Source of the DNA: Spiractinospora alimapuensis
Lineage (GTDB): Bacteria; Actinomycetota; Actinomycetes; Streptosporangiales; Streptosporangiaceae
Direction: 5' to 3'
Assembly: GCF_018437505.1 (NCBI RefSeq)
Contig: NZ_CP072467.1
Span: 5,542,010-5,606,009 of the forward strand
Length of the DNA: 64,000 bases
The notes under the pieces are model-generated. The model did no database searches. It saw only the letters and a list, made by a program, of their open reading frames with translations, and was not told the DNA's origin. Each line of letters opens with the position of its first letter. Position 1 is the stretch's first letter. A program made the position numbers and the translations under genes. This document shows, piece by piece, positions 1 to 9,702 of the stretch.

Positions 1-2178
1 CGACCACGGGGCGACGACCCAACGCCACGTCCCGAACTGCGCCGTGAGCCACGGACCGGCCATCGTGGCACCGGCGGCGATCACCAGTCCGGCCGTGACG
101 GTGAGTCCGACGGGCCGCACCCTGCCAGCGGAGAGCGCGGCCGAGCTCGCCGTGACGACCGCGGCGCCGGCGAGAAGGAGCGGTGGGATACCGGTACCGA
201 CCCACGAGATCACGGCACTCGCCCCGGCGAGCGCGACAACGGTCCAGGCCAGATCGGTGCGGCGGTTGCCGTTCGCGCGCCGTGCGAGCCACGTCACGGC
301 CAACGCGCCGGCCGCCACGGTCAGCACGGGCGCGGAGAACCAGCGGGGGTCCAGCTCGACGCCCCGGTCGTGGAACGCGAACCACGCCGCCGCGCCGGCC
401 AAAGCGAAGCTGACGGTGGCCGTGACCGAAAGCGCCGCCGGGGCGGTCCGCGGACCGCCGCTCGCGGACCGTGTGGTGAGGATCGGGAGAACAGCGCCAG
501 CGACCGCGCACACGCCCAGCGTCACCAGTACGAGCGTCAGGAGGAGCGGGTCGAACGCCGACCACGCGACCACCACGTAGCTCGTGACGAGACCAGCCCA
601 CACCACCAGTCGGGCCCGCCAGCCGGCGAAGACCGGGACGGAGGCCAGGAGGGCGCCAGCGACCACCACGCTGACCGTCAGCGCGACACCGTACGGAACG
701 GGCACGGCCGCGACACTCGTGGGCAGGAGAACCGAGAGGCTGGACAACGCCGTGGCACCCGCCGCCCAGCGGCCCGAACGCCAGCCCGCCCACCCCACGA
801 GCGTGGCCGTCGCCAGGGCGAGTGTGGTGAGCAGGAGGGGGTGCCCGGCGTGCTCCATGAGCGCGAGGGTGCCGGGCCGCTCGAACGTGAGGATCCCGAC
901 GAGCGGCGACGCCATCACCTCGACCAGTCGAGGGGCCACCAGAGTGGGAACGGCGCAGGCGGCCACGAACGCGACCGCGCCGACCGCGACCCGATCCGGT
1001 TCGGCGAGGCGCGGCCCCCACACCGCGAGGAGCATCGCGGGCAATGCGACCAGGGTGAGCGTGAGAACCGGGAGGACGGGGACCTCGGCGAAGATCACCG
1101 CCGCGGGCGCCACACCGAGAGCCAGTGACGTCGTCGCCACCACCAAGGCACCACGATGGCGGCTGCGCGGCCAGAGTACGAGGCAGGTGACACCCACGAG
1201 CGCGCACCCCAGGAACTGAACCGGCGGGGCCCATCGGATCCCCCCTGTCGCGACGTCCAATCCATGGACGTCCGGGGGCAACGCCACCCAGGCCAGCGCG
1301 ACCACGATCGCGGCGGCCCAGGAGAGCAGGAGGCTCCAGCGCGCGACCGTCCCCACGACGCGGCCCGGAGCGGGAAGGGTCCGCAGGCCGAGGCCGAGCA
1401 CGACGGCGTTGATGATCGGGGCGAGACCGAGCCACAACGCTGGATCGCCCCACAGGGCGAGCGCCGGAGCGACGAGTTGGCCGACGACGACCGCGAGCAC
1501 CCGAGGGGCCCGCAGTGGGACGGCCCACGAGTATCCGACCAACACCACGGTGATCACGGCCGCCGCGGACGCCACGTAGGCCGGCGTACCGATCCGGTCG
1601 ACCGGTACCACGCTCCACAGCGCCAACGCGTCGATCACGAGCAGAGCGGCGCCCAACGCGCCCAGAGTCTCGGCCGTCGCCGTCAGCCGGTACCGAAGGA
1701 ACACCAGCGGCAGACCGGCGACGAGCACGGTGACGCCGCCCAGGATCGTTCCCCGGGTCGCGACGGAGAGCTCGCTCCAACTGACGACCGCGAACACCAA
1801 CGACGCGACGCCGAGCAGCACCGCGCCCAGGACGAGCAGCAGGTTGCGCACCGATGTACTGGTGAACTCCCACCGACGCGCGCGGCTCGGTGCCGGCACG
1901 GAACCCGAGTAGACGGGGCGCGAACCCTCCACCGGAGGACGGGCGTCGGCGACCGGCGGTGCGGCGGTCTGTGGCCGGGACACGGCGGAGAGCAGGGAGT
2001 CGCGCACGAACACCAACTCGGCCCGCTCCCGCTCCAACGCCCCGAGCCGATCCTCAACGGCCCGAAGCCGCGCCGAGTGGACGGGCGCCCACGGGGCCCC
2101 ACACCCGGGACACGTCGACGGAGCCCCCGGGAAGACGCCCCCACAGTGGGGGCACTGCGTGTGTAGCGGCCGTGGCAT
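1..2178 (-). CDS. Large multi-spanning membrane protein with N-terminal zinc ribbon, 3' end outside window
   Basis: Translating the minus strand from ATG 2178 gives an open frame to the window edge (726 codons, no stop). It begins with a zinc ribbon (Cys9-x2-Cys12 and Cys23-x2-Cys26), then a short charged coiled-coil-like stretch (about residues 32-60), then from about residue 95 an almost continuous run of hydrophobic, Ala/Val/Leu-rich segments typical of many transmembrane helices. This resembles the actinobacterial membrane proteins named after SCO7613; function unknown. The start is supported by GGGAG nine bases upstream; a GTG one codon earlier and ATGs eight or nine codons earlier are alternatives. 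The plus-strand frames here are rich in Arg/Asp/His/Gly and look like shadows. The C-terminus lies to the left of the window. Confidence 0.75.
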   Translation of the reverse strand, partial: MPRPLHTQCPHCGGVFPGAPSTCPGCGAPWAPVHSARLRAVEDRLGALERERAELVFVRDSLLSAVSRPQTAAPPVADARPPVEGSRPVYSGSVPAPSRARRWEFTSTSVRNLLLVLGAVLLGVASLVFAVVSWSELSVATRGTILGGVTVLVAGLPLVFLRYRLTATAETLGALGAALLVIDALALWSVVPVDRIGTPAYVASAAAVITVVLVGYSWAVPLRAPRVLAVVVGQLVAPALALWGDPALWLGLAPIINAVVLGLGLRTLPAPGRVVGTVARWSLLLSWAAAIVVALAWVALPPDVHGLDVATGGIRWAPPVQFLGCALVGVTCLVLWPRSRHRGALVVATTSLALGVAPAAVIFAEVPVLPVLTLTLVALPAMLLAVWGPRLAEPDRVAVGAVAFVAACAVPTLVAPRLVEVMASPLVGILTFERPGTLALMEHAGHPLLLTTLALATATLVGWAGWRSGRWAAGATALSSLSVLLPTSVAAVPVPYGVALTVSVVVAGALLASVPVFAGWRARLVVWAGLVTSYVVVAWSAFDPLLLTLVLVTLGVCAVAGAVLPILTTRSASGGPRTAPAALSVTATVSFALAGAAAWFAFHDRGVELDPRWFSAPVLTVAAGALAVTWLARRANGNRRTDLAWTVVALAGASAVISWVGTGIPPLLLAGAAVVTASSAALSAGRVRPVGLTVTAGLVIAAGATMAGPWLTAQFGTWRWVVAPWS

Positions 2179-2927
2179 CACGCCATGCTCCCAGGTCATC
2201 ATCGGTCCGCCCTACTCGGGTCCCGGGAGTTCACCGCCCGGTCGGTCAACGGAGGCGGGGTCTCAAGGTGGGGACGAGGCGTCCGTTGGACGCGCCGTGG
2301 TGGACACCCGGTTCCGGCGGAGACCGGCGGTGTGTCGAGGGTAGTCGACCCGGCGAATCCGCGCGGTGCGTCCGGTCGCGGGGAGAGGGACCGCTCGGCG
2401 GGCGGGTGGGCGTTCGCGGAGGCCGGTAGGCGTTGGCCGTGGCGTCGCGTCGTGCTCCCGGGTGAGCGTCGGGGTCCGCCCCCGTTCGGGTCCAGGCGTT
2501 GACCGCCCGTCGGTCCACAGGACGGGTGGTGCCCAGGCTGGCCGAGGAACCGATCGCGGGGAGGTCGTGGGGCGCGTCGTGGCGAACCCAGGGTCGGTGG
2601 CTGGGAACTCGGCGCGTTTGGCGTTGGGCGTGCTGTGGGCGCATCACAGGAGGTGGCCTGGCCCCAGTCGCGCACCGTCGTCCGAGGGGGGAACGGTGCG
2701 CAGCGGCCGGCCGGGGGACCGAGTCCGGTGATGCCCCCGGTGGGCGCACCGTTGGACGTTCGCGCGGGGCGGTGCGAGGGCGTCCCCGTGGGCGACGGAC
2801 GTCGGTTGCCGTCCCCACGGCGTCCACGTGGCGGGTCGTCGGCCTGGCCGTCATTGTCGGGAGGCCGTGGGGGCGCCGCTGGCGACGCCAGCGCCGGGAC
2901 CCCGTGGAGTGCCGGCACTGGCGTCGG
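2179..2927. other. 749-base stretch with no convincing gene
   Basis: Both strands have open frames, but their products are Pro/Arg/Gly/His-rich without hydrophobic cores or recognisable motifs, and none has a good ribosome site. The plus strand is visibly richer in G than C. It lies upstream of the membrane protein and downstream of the DUF349 gene, so it probably holds the former's promoter; I see no clear promoter or terminator. Confidence 0.4.
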
Positions 2928-4150
2928 TCAGCGCATCTGGCCCATCTGGCGTTCGGCCGCGCTCAGGAGGGACTGGCCGTTGTCCAGGGCCTTCTCCGCG
3001 GCACGGATCTTGCCGGTGTCGCCGGTGGCCTTGGCTTTCTCGAGGTCGTCCTGGAGACGTTGTACCGAGGCCTGCAGCTTCGCCACCATGGACTCGGCGT
3101 GCGCCGGCCCGCTGCGGCGCCACTCCTTGTCTTCGGAGTTGCGGACCTCGTCCTCGATGCGGCGGAACTCGCCTTCCAGCCGGTCACGCGACTCGCGTGG
3201 GACCTCTCCGGCGTCGTCCCACCGCTGCTTGAGGTCGCGGAGTTGCTGGCGCGCGTCGCGTGGATCGGACACCGGCAGCAACCGCTGCGCCTCGGCGAGC
3301 AGCGCCTCCTTCGCGTCGGCGTTGACCTGAAGTTCGGCGCGACGCTCGGAGAACGCGGCCTCACGTGCCTGGAAGAAGACGTCCTGGGCGCCCTTGAACC
3401 GGGCCCACAGTTGGTCCTCGCTCGCGCGGTCCGCGCGGCCGGCCGAGCGCCACTCGTCCATCAGGTCGCGGTAGCGACCCGCGGTACGGCCCCAGTCGGT
3501 GGAGTCGCAGATCGCCTCCGCCTCGGAAACGATCTTCTCCTTGAGCGCTCGGATGTTCTCCCGCTCGGAGTCCAGGTTGGCGAAGTAGGCCTTACGCCGC
3601 TTGGAGAAGGCGTTGCGCGCGCTGGACATGCGTCGCCACAGAGCCTGCTCCGTGGCGCGGTCCGTCCGGGGCGCCGCCTTCCACTCATCCATCAGTTGAC
3701 GCATCCGCTCCCCACCCGACTTCCAGTGGGTGGTCTCCTCGGCGACTCGTTCCGCCTCGGCGACGATGCGTTCCTTCGTTTCTCGGGCTTCGGTTCGCGC
3801 TTCTTCCTGCGCCTGGCGCTGCTCCACCTTGCGCTGTTCGGCGGTGCCGGCGAGGCGATCAGTCGCGCGACGAGCGAGTCGAGGTCACCGACCGCGTTCG
3901 CCCGCACGATCTCCTCCCGCAGGCGGGTGACGCTGTCCAGCGCCTGTCCCCCCGCGATGTCGGTGTTACGAAGGCGCTGTTCGAGCAGCTCCACCTTCGT
4001 GCGCAGATCGTCGTACTTGCGTCGGAAGAAAGCCAGCGCTTCTTCGGGGGCACCTGCCTGCCACGAACCGACGATGCGTTCGCCCTCCGCTGTGCGCACG
4101 TAGACCGTTCCGTCCTCATCTACGCGGCCCCAAGGGTCCGTCGAGGTCAC
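2928..4150 (-). pseudogene. DUF349 domain protein, interrupted by a one-base frameshift
   Basis: Two overlapping minus-strand frames together make one DUF349 protein of about 407 residues. The first begins at GTG 4150 (VTSTDPWGR...), with GGAGG five bases upstream, and reads correctly to AVGDLDSLVARL near base 3862. There it leaves the family sequence, while the next frame continues at once with DRLAGTAEQRKVEQRQAQ and runs to the stop at 2928. The joined protein has repeated Trp-containing helical DUF349 units (TTHWKSGGER, TDWGRTAGRY) and a charged coiled-coil character throughout. One missing base in CGACTGATCGC (for example CGACTCGATCGC) explains the break. There is no slippery heptamer, so a sequencing error or a recent mutation is likelier than programmed frameshifting. 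Family role is unsettled; in actinobacteria it commonly lies beside the glyoxalase-II-like gene, as here. Confidence 0.75.
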
Positions 4151-4439
4151 CGTGTCCTCCCCAATGTGAAGAGCACCCACCCTGACTGGTGCGGTGCGTC
4201 ATGAGCGGCGGACGGTCACAGCCCGGCTCATCGTGGCATGGACCAATATGTCACTGCGACGGCGTTTGGCAAAGAGTTGATGTGCCGGAGGTGACCGATT
4301 AGTGATCAGCGGTGCTGCGACCGTGGCCCGGAGGGGGTCACCATCTCGGTAAGCTCGGGCGCGAGGTCGGGCCGCCACAACGCCGTTCCAGCAGGTCGGT
4401 CCCTCGCGTACCGAGACCAACCAGACCAGTGAGGTCAGT
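4151..4439. promoter_or_regulatory. Divergent intergenic region between DUF349 and metallo-hydrolase genes
   Basis: 289 bases separate two divergent starts, so promoters for both should lie here. Its centre (about 4235-4310) is less GC-rich than the surroundings. I cannot assign hexamers with confidence. Confidence 0.35.
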
Positions 4440-5114
4440 GTGCTCATCGTCGAACGTCCCGTCGGTCCGCTCGCCGCGAACTGCTTCGTCGTCGCGTCCG
4501 GGCCGGACGCGACGTGTGTCGTCATCGACCCAGGTCAGGAAGCGGAGGACGCCGTCGCGGAGAGCGTAGGCGAGCATGGGCTGCGGCCTGAGGCGGTCCT
4601 GCTGACCCACGGACACTTCGACCACGTCTGGTCCGCCGCGGCGCTCTCGGAGCGGTACGGGATTCCCGTGTACGTCCATCCGGAGGACGCGGCCCTGCTG
4701 AGTGATCCCGCGAAGGGACTCGATCCCGCTCTCGCCGCGCAGTTGACCGCGCTCTTCGGCGACGGCCAACTCAACGAGCCGGAGAACACCTACCACCTCC
4801 GGGGCGAGCAGACCCTCGCCCTCGCCGAGATGACGTTCACCGTGCACCACGCCCCTGGACACACCCCCGGTTCGGTCGCGTTCTCCACGGACGACGACGG
4901 GACACCGACCCTGTTCGCGGGGGACCTGCTCTTCGCCGGATCCATCGGCCGCACCGACTTCCCCGGCGGCGATCCGGAGGCGATGGCGGAGAGCCTACGG
5001 CGCGTCTGCCTGGACCGGCCCGACGAGACGGTGGTCCACCCAGGACACGGCCCGGTTACGACGATCGGACGGGAACGCGTCAGCAACCCGTTCCTGCGTG
5101 GCCTCACCTCATGA
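4440..5114 (+). CDS. Metallo-beta-lactamase-fold hydrolase (glyoxalase II-like)
   Basis: A 224-residue cytosolic MBL-fold hydrolase. The metal-binding signature THGHFDH is at residues 56-62; further ligands lie in [10 protein letters not shown] (about 135-145), FAGDLLFAGSIGRTDF (about 163-178) and HPGHGP near the C-terminus. This matches the short glyoxalase II-like hydrolases; the substrate (hydroxyacylglutathione, a mycothiol adduct, or another thioester) cannot be read from sequence. GTG 4440 has GAGG five bases upstream. In many actinobacteria this gene sits between relA/peptidyl-prolyl isomerase genes and hisS; here the next gene is aspS after 119 bases, and hisS is absent. Confidence 0.85.
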   Translation: MLIVERPVGPLAANCFVVASGPDATCVVIDPGQEAEDAVAESVGEHGLRPEAVLLTHGHFDHVWSAAALSERYGIPVYVHPEDAALLSDPAKGLDPALAAQLTALFGDGQLNEPENTYHLRGEQTLALAEMTFTVHHAPGHTPGSVAFSTDDDGTPTLFAGDLLFAGSIGRTDFPGGDPEAMAESLRRVCLDRPDETVVHPGHGPVTTIGRERVSNPFLRGLTS

Positions 5115-5233
5115 GCGAGGCACATCCGGTCCGGTCGGTCGCCGCCTTCGGCGCTCGAGATAGCGGCGCCGGCGCCACAAGCCGGAGACCACGCCCAGGG
5201 ACTGCCGAAGAGCTGAGACAAGGAGACTGAAAG

Positions 5234-6982
<1,749 letters not shown>

Positions 6983-7015
6983 TCCGACGACCGGCACCAC
7001 ACGGATCGCATACGC

Positions 7016-7053
7016 CACGGGGTGGGTTCCCAACGTTGGGAACCCACCCCGTG
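7016..7053. terminator. Bidirectional intrinsic terminator, perfect 38-base palindrome
   Basis: A perfect inverted repeat of 19 + 19 bases (CACGGGGTGGGTTCCCAAC and its complement) lies exactly between the convergent aspS and DUF4352 genes, with no unpaired loop bases outside the AACGTT centre. It should terminate both transcripts. Confidence 0.85.
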
Positions 7054-7075
7054 TTCGTCGTTCGGCCCGTGGGCC

Positions 7076-8137
7076 TCACGAGAGGTCGACGTAGACCTCG
7101 TTCCCGCCGTAGGTCTCCGAACTGAGGCCGATGTGCGACACGTCTGACGCGCTGGGCACGTCGAAGACGATCGTGACCTCCTTCGTCGAACCCGTCCCGA
7201 TGTCGTCGTACCAGGACCCGCCGTTGCTCTCGTGGGCGTCCTCGGCGTAGCCCTGGACGGTTCCGTCCTCCAGGTAGATGTTCTGCTCGTCGGACCAGAA
7301 GCTGCGCTGGATCGTCCCGATGTTGGTCACCTCGACGGTGACCGCGACGAACTCCCCACTGGCGGTCGCGCCGGAGACGTCGACCGTCTCGAAGTCCGTG
7401 ACGACGAACTCCATCGGGTCACGGGTCGCGGTGTCACCCATGGCGACCAGGTCCTCGTCCGAGGAGTCCGCGTCGGAGTCGGAGCTCCCCCCGGACAACT
7501 CGGCGACCTCGTCCAGGAGCTGAACGTCGACCTCGTCGCCGCCGAGCGTCTCCTCGCTGAGACCGATGTGGGAGACGTCCGCCGCGCTGGGAACGTCGAA
7601 CACGATGCTCACCGTGGTGGTCTCGTTCGGCGCGATGTCGTCGTACTGGGATCCACCCAGAGCGGAGTTCGCGCCGGTGTCGTAGCCGTGCGCGGAGCCG
7701 TCGGTCGTGTAGAGGTTCTGCTCGTCGGACCAGTACGTCCACTCCGAGCTGGAGGTGTTGGTCACATCCAGGGTGACGGCGACATACTCGCCGCTCGGAG
7801 ACTCGCCGCTGACCTCCACCGCCTCCGCGAACTGGACGGTGTATTCCAGGTTCCCGGTGCTGACGGTGTCACCGATGCCCGCCTCGGAGGAGCCGCCACC
7901 ACCGGCGGGTGGGGGCGGCGGGTCCGGCTCGTCGTTGCCGAGGCGCCCGATCACGAGCACGATGGCGACGATCACCAATACGACGACCAGGACACCGCCC
8001 AGGATGACGATCAGGATGGGAGAGGTCGAGCGCTGCGGGGGAGGGGGAGGTCCCGGCGGCATACCCTGCGGTCCAACGCCGTATGGCGGCATACCCGGCT
8101 GGGGACCAGGTGGTGGCCCATAGGGGGGTTGACTCAT
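7076..8137 (-). CDS. Membrane-anchored protein with two tandem DUF4352 domains
   Basis: A 353-residue protein. A Pro/Gly-rich cytosolic N-terminus (1-38) precedes one transmembrane helix (about 41-64), a Gly/Pro linker, and two homologous extracytoplasmic domains (about 85-200 and 225-353). Both repeats carry the same landmarks: GEYVAVTLDVTNT / GEFVAVTVEVTNI, YWSDEQNLY / FWSDEQNIY, and IVFDVPSAADVSHIGLS / IVFDVPSASDVSHIGLS. This is the DUF4352 pattern (immunoglobulin-like, role unknown). The second domain looks like an internal duplication. ATG 8137 has AAGGA about 14 bases upstream. It is divergent from rarA, with about 200 bases between. There is no lipobox Cys, so it is held by the helix rather than a lipid. 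Confidence 0.85.
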   Translation of the reverse strand: MSQPPYGPPPGPQPGMPPYGVGPQGMPPGPPPPPQRSTSPILIVILGGVLVVVLVIVAIVLVIGRLGNDEPDPPPPPAGGGGSSEAGIGDTVSTGNLEYTVQFAEAVEVSGESPSGEYVAVTLDVTNTSSSEWTYWSDEQNLYTTDGSAHGYDTGANSALGGSQYDDIAPNETTTVSIVFDVPSAADVSHIGLSEETLGGDEVDVQLLDEVAELSGGSSDSDADSSDEDLVAMGDTATRDPMEFVVTDFETVDVSGATASGEFVAVTVEVTNIGTIQRSFWSDEQNIYLEDGTVQGYAEDAHESNGGSWYDDIGTGSTKEVTIVFDVPSASDVSHIGLSSETYGGNEVYVDLS

Positions 8138-8337
8138 AACGGCACACTTTTCCTTCCCGCATGCTGCGAAATGTGTGAATTGATCACGATAGTGCAGGAC
8201 AACGCACCATACCGTTCCCTAGTGACCGGAGTGGCCGATGGGCCTGCGGGCGCCCATGTGACCAACCACGGCACAGCATTGGACGCACGAGGACGCCGCG
8301 GGGTTTCCCTACCGACGGCACGGATACGCTGGGGAAT

Positions 8338-9702
8338 GTGTCCGAAACACTGTTCGACGACGCCGGCGCGGAGGCGCAACGGGCGGAGGAGCCGCTGGCG
8401 GTCCGTATGCGTCCCCGCACCCTGGACGAGGTCGTGGGCCAACGCCATCTGCTGGGGCAATCCAGCGCGCTACGCCGCCTGGTCGAGGGTGACGCCCCGA
8501 TGTCGCTGTTCCTTTGGGGTCCACCGGGGACGGGGAAGACGACACTCGCCACGGTGGTCAGTCGCACCACCAAACGGAAGTTCGTCGAGCTCTCCGCGGT
8601 GAGCTCCGGAGTGAAGGACGTTCGGGCGACCATCGACACCGCCCGTCGGGAGATGGGGATGCGCGGCACACGCACCCTTCTCTTCATAGACGAAGTACAT
8701 CGCTTCAACAAGACACAACAGGACGCGTTGTTGCCCGCGGTCGAGAACCGTTGGGTGAGTTTCATCGGCGCGACGACGGAGAACCCGTTCTTCTCCGTCG
8801 TCTCACCGTTGTTGTCGCGCTCGTTGATGTTGACCCTGGAGCCGTTGACGGACGAGGACGTCCGCTCCGTCATCCAACGCGCCCTGACCGAGGAACGCGG
8901 CCTGAACGGGATCTACGTCCTGGACACGGAGGCCGAGGACCATCTGGTGCGGCTCGCCGGGGGCGACGCCCGCCGCGCCCTGACCTACCTCGAGGCCGCC
9001 GCTCTGGTGTCCACCCGGGACGGAACCCACAACACGATCACCACGGCGGACGTGGAACGCGCCGCGGACCGCGCGGCGGTGCGATACGACCGCGCGGGAG
9101 ACCAGCACTACGACGTGATCAGCGCGTTCATCAAGAGCATCCGCGGGAGCGACGTCGACGCCGCCATGCACTACCTGGCGCGTATGATCCACGCCGGCGA
9201 GGACCCTCGGTTCATCGCGCGGCGCCTCATCGTGCACGCGAGTGAGGACGTCGGCATGGCCGACCCGACGGCGCTGCAGACCGCGATCGCCGCCGCGCAG
9301 GCCGTCGAGTTCGTCGGGCTGCCCGAAGCACGGATCAACCTCGCCCAAGCCGTCATCCACCTCAGCCTGGCCCCGAAGTCCAACGCCGTGATCAGCGCGA
9401 TCAACACCGCGGCGAGTGACGTCACCCAGGGCCGCGTCGGAGCGGTTCCCCCACACCTGCGCGACGCGCACTACTCGGGCGCCGACAGTCTCGGACACGG
9501 CGAGGGCTACAAGTACGCCCACGACTACCCCGGCGGCGTCGCCCCACAGGTGCACGCGCCCGACGCCGTCGCCGGTCGGCACTACTACCAGCCGACGACG
9601 CACGGCGCGGAACGCCGCTACGGCGAGGTGTGGGAGCGGATCCAGGGCATCCTGCGGGACGGCCCGCCAACGCCTGACTCCCGCGGGGGTCACGGGTCGT
9701 AG
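8338..9702 (+). CDS. rarA: Replication-associated recombination AAA ATPase RarA (MgsA)
   Basis: A 454-residue AAA+ ATPase of the RarA/MgsA/WRNIP1 family, which acts at stalled replication forks. Walker A GPPGTGKTT is at 61-69 and Walker B LLFIDEV at 114-120; sensor 1 is GATTEN, followed by the RarA-specific C-terminal tetramerisation region (SAFIKSIRGSDVDAAMHYLARM and LPEARINLAQAVI). Length is normal. The GTG at 8338 has no well-spaced SD, but TACGCT lies seven bases upstream, so the mRNA may be leaderless. Its 3' end overlaps that of the convergent pseudokinase gene by 13 bases. Confidence 0.93.
   Translation: MSETLFDDAGAEAQRAEEPLAVRMRPRTLDEVVGQRHLLGQSSALRRLVEGDAPMSLFLWGPPGTGKTTLATVVSRTTKRKFVELSAVSSGVKDVRATIDTARREMGMRGTRTLLFIDEVHRFNKTQQDALLPAVENRWVSFIGATTENPFFSVVSPLLSRSLMLTLEPLTDEDVRSVIQRALTEERGLNGIYVLDTEAEDHLVRLAGGDARRALTYLEAAALVSTRDGTHNTITTADVERAADRAAVRYDRAGDQHYDVISAFIKSIRGSDVDAAMHYLARMIHAGEDPRFIARRLIVHASEDVGMADPTALQTAIAAAQAVEFVGLPEARINLAQAVIHLSLAPKSNAVISAINTAASDVTQGRVGAVPPHLRDAHYSGADSLGHGEGYKYAHDYPGGVAPQVHAPDAVAGRHYYQPTTHGAERRYGEVWERIQGILRDGPPTPDSRGGHGS

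Noticed and set aside
2199-2918. A 239-codon minus-strand frame upstream of the zinc-ribbon protein
   Set aside because: Pro/Arg/Thr-rich product without hydrophobic core, motifs or SD; kept only as unassigned sequence.
3855-3870. Programmed ribosomal frameshift in the DUF349 gene
   Set aside because: No slippery heptamer or obvious downstream structure; a missing base is simpler.
2499-4103. A 534-codon plus-strand frame over the DUF349 gene
   Set aside because: It is antisense to a protein with clear DUF349 sequence and its product has no motif; a high-GC shadow frame.
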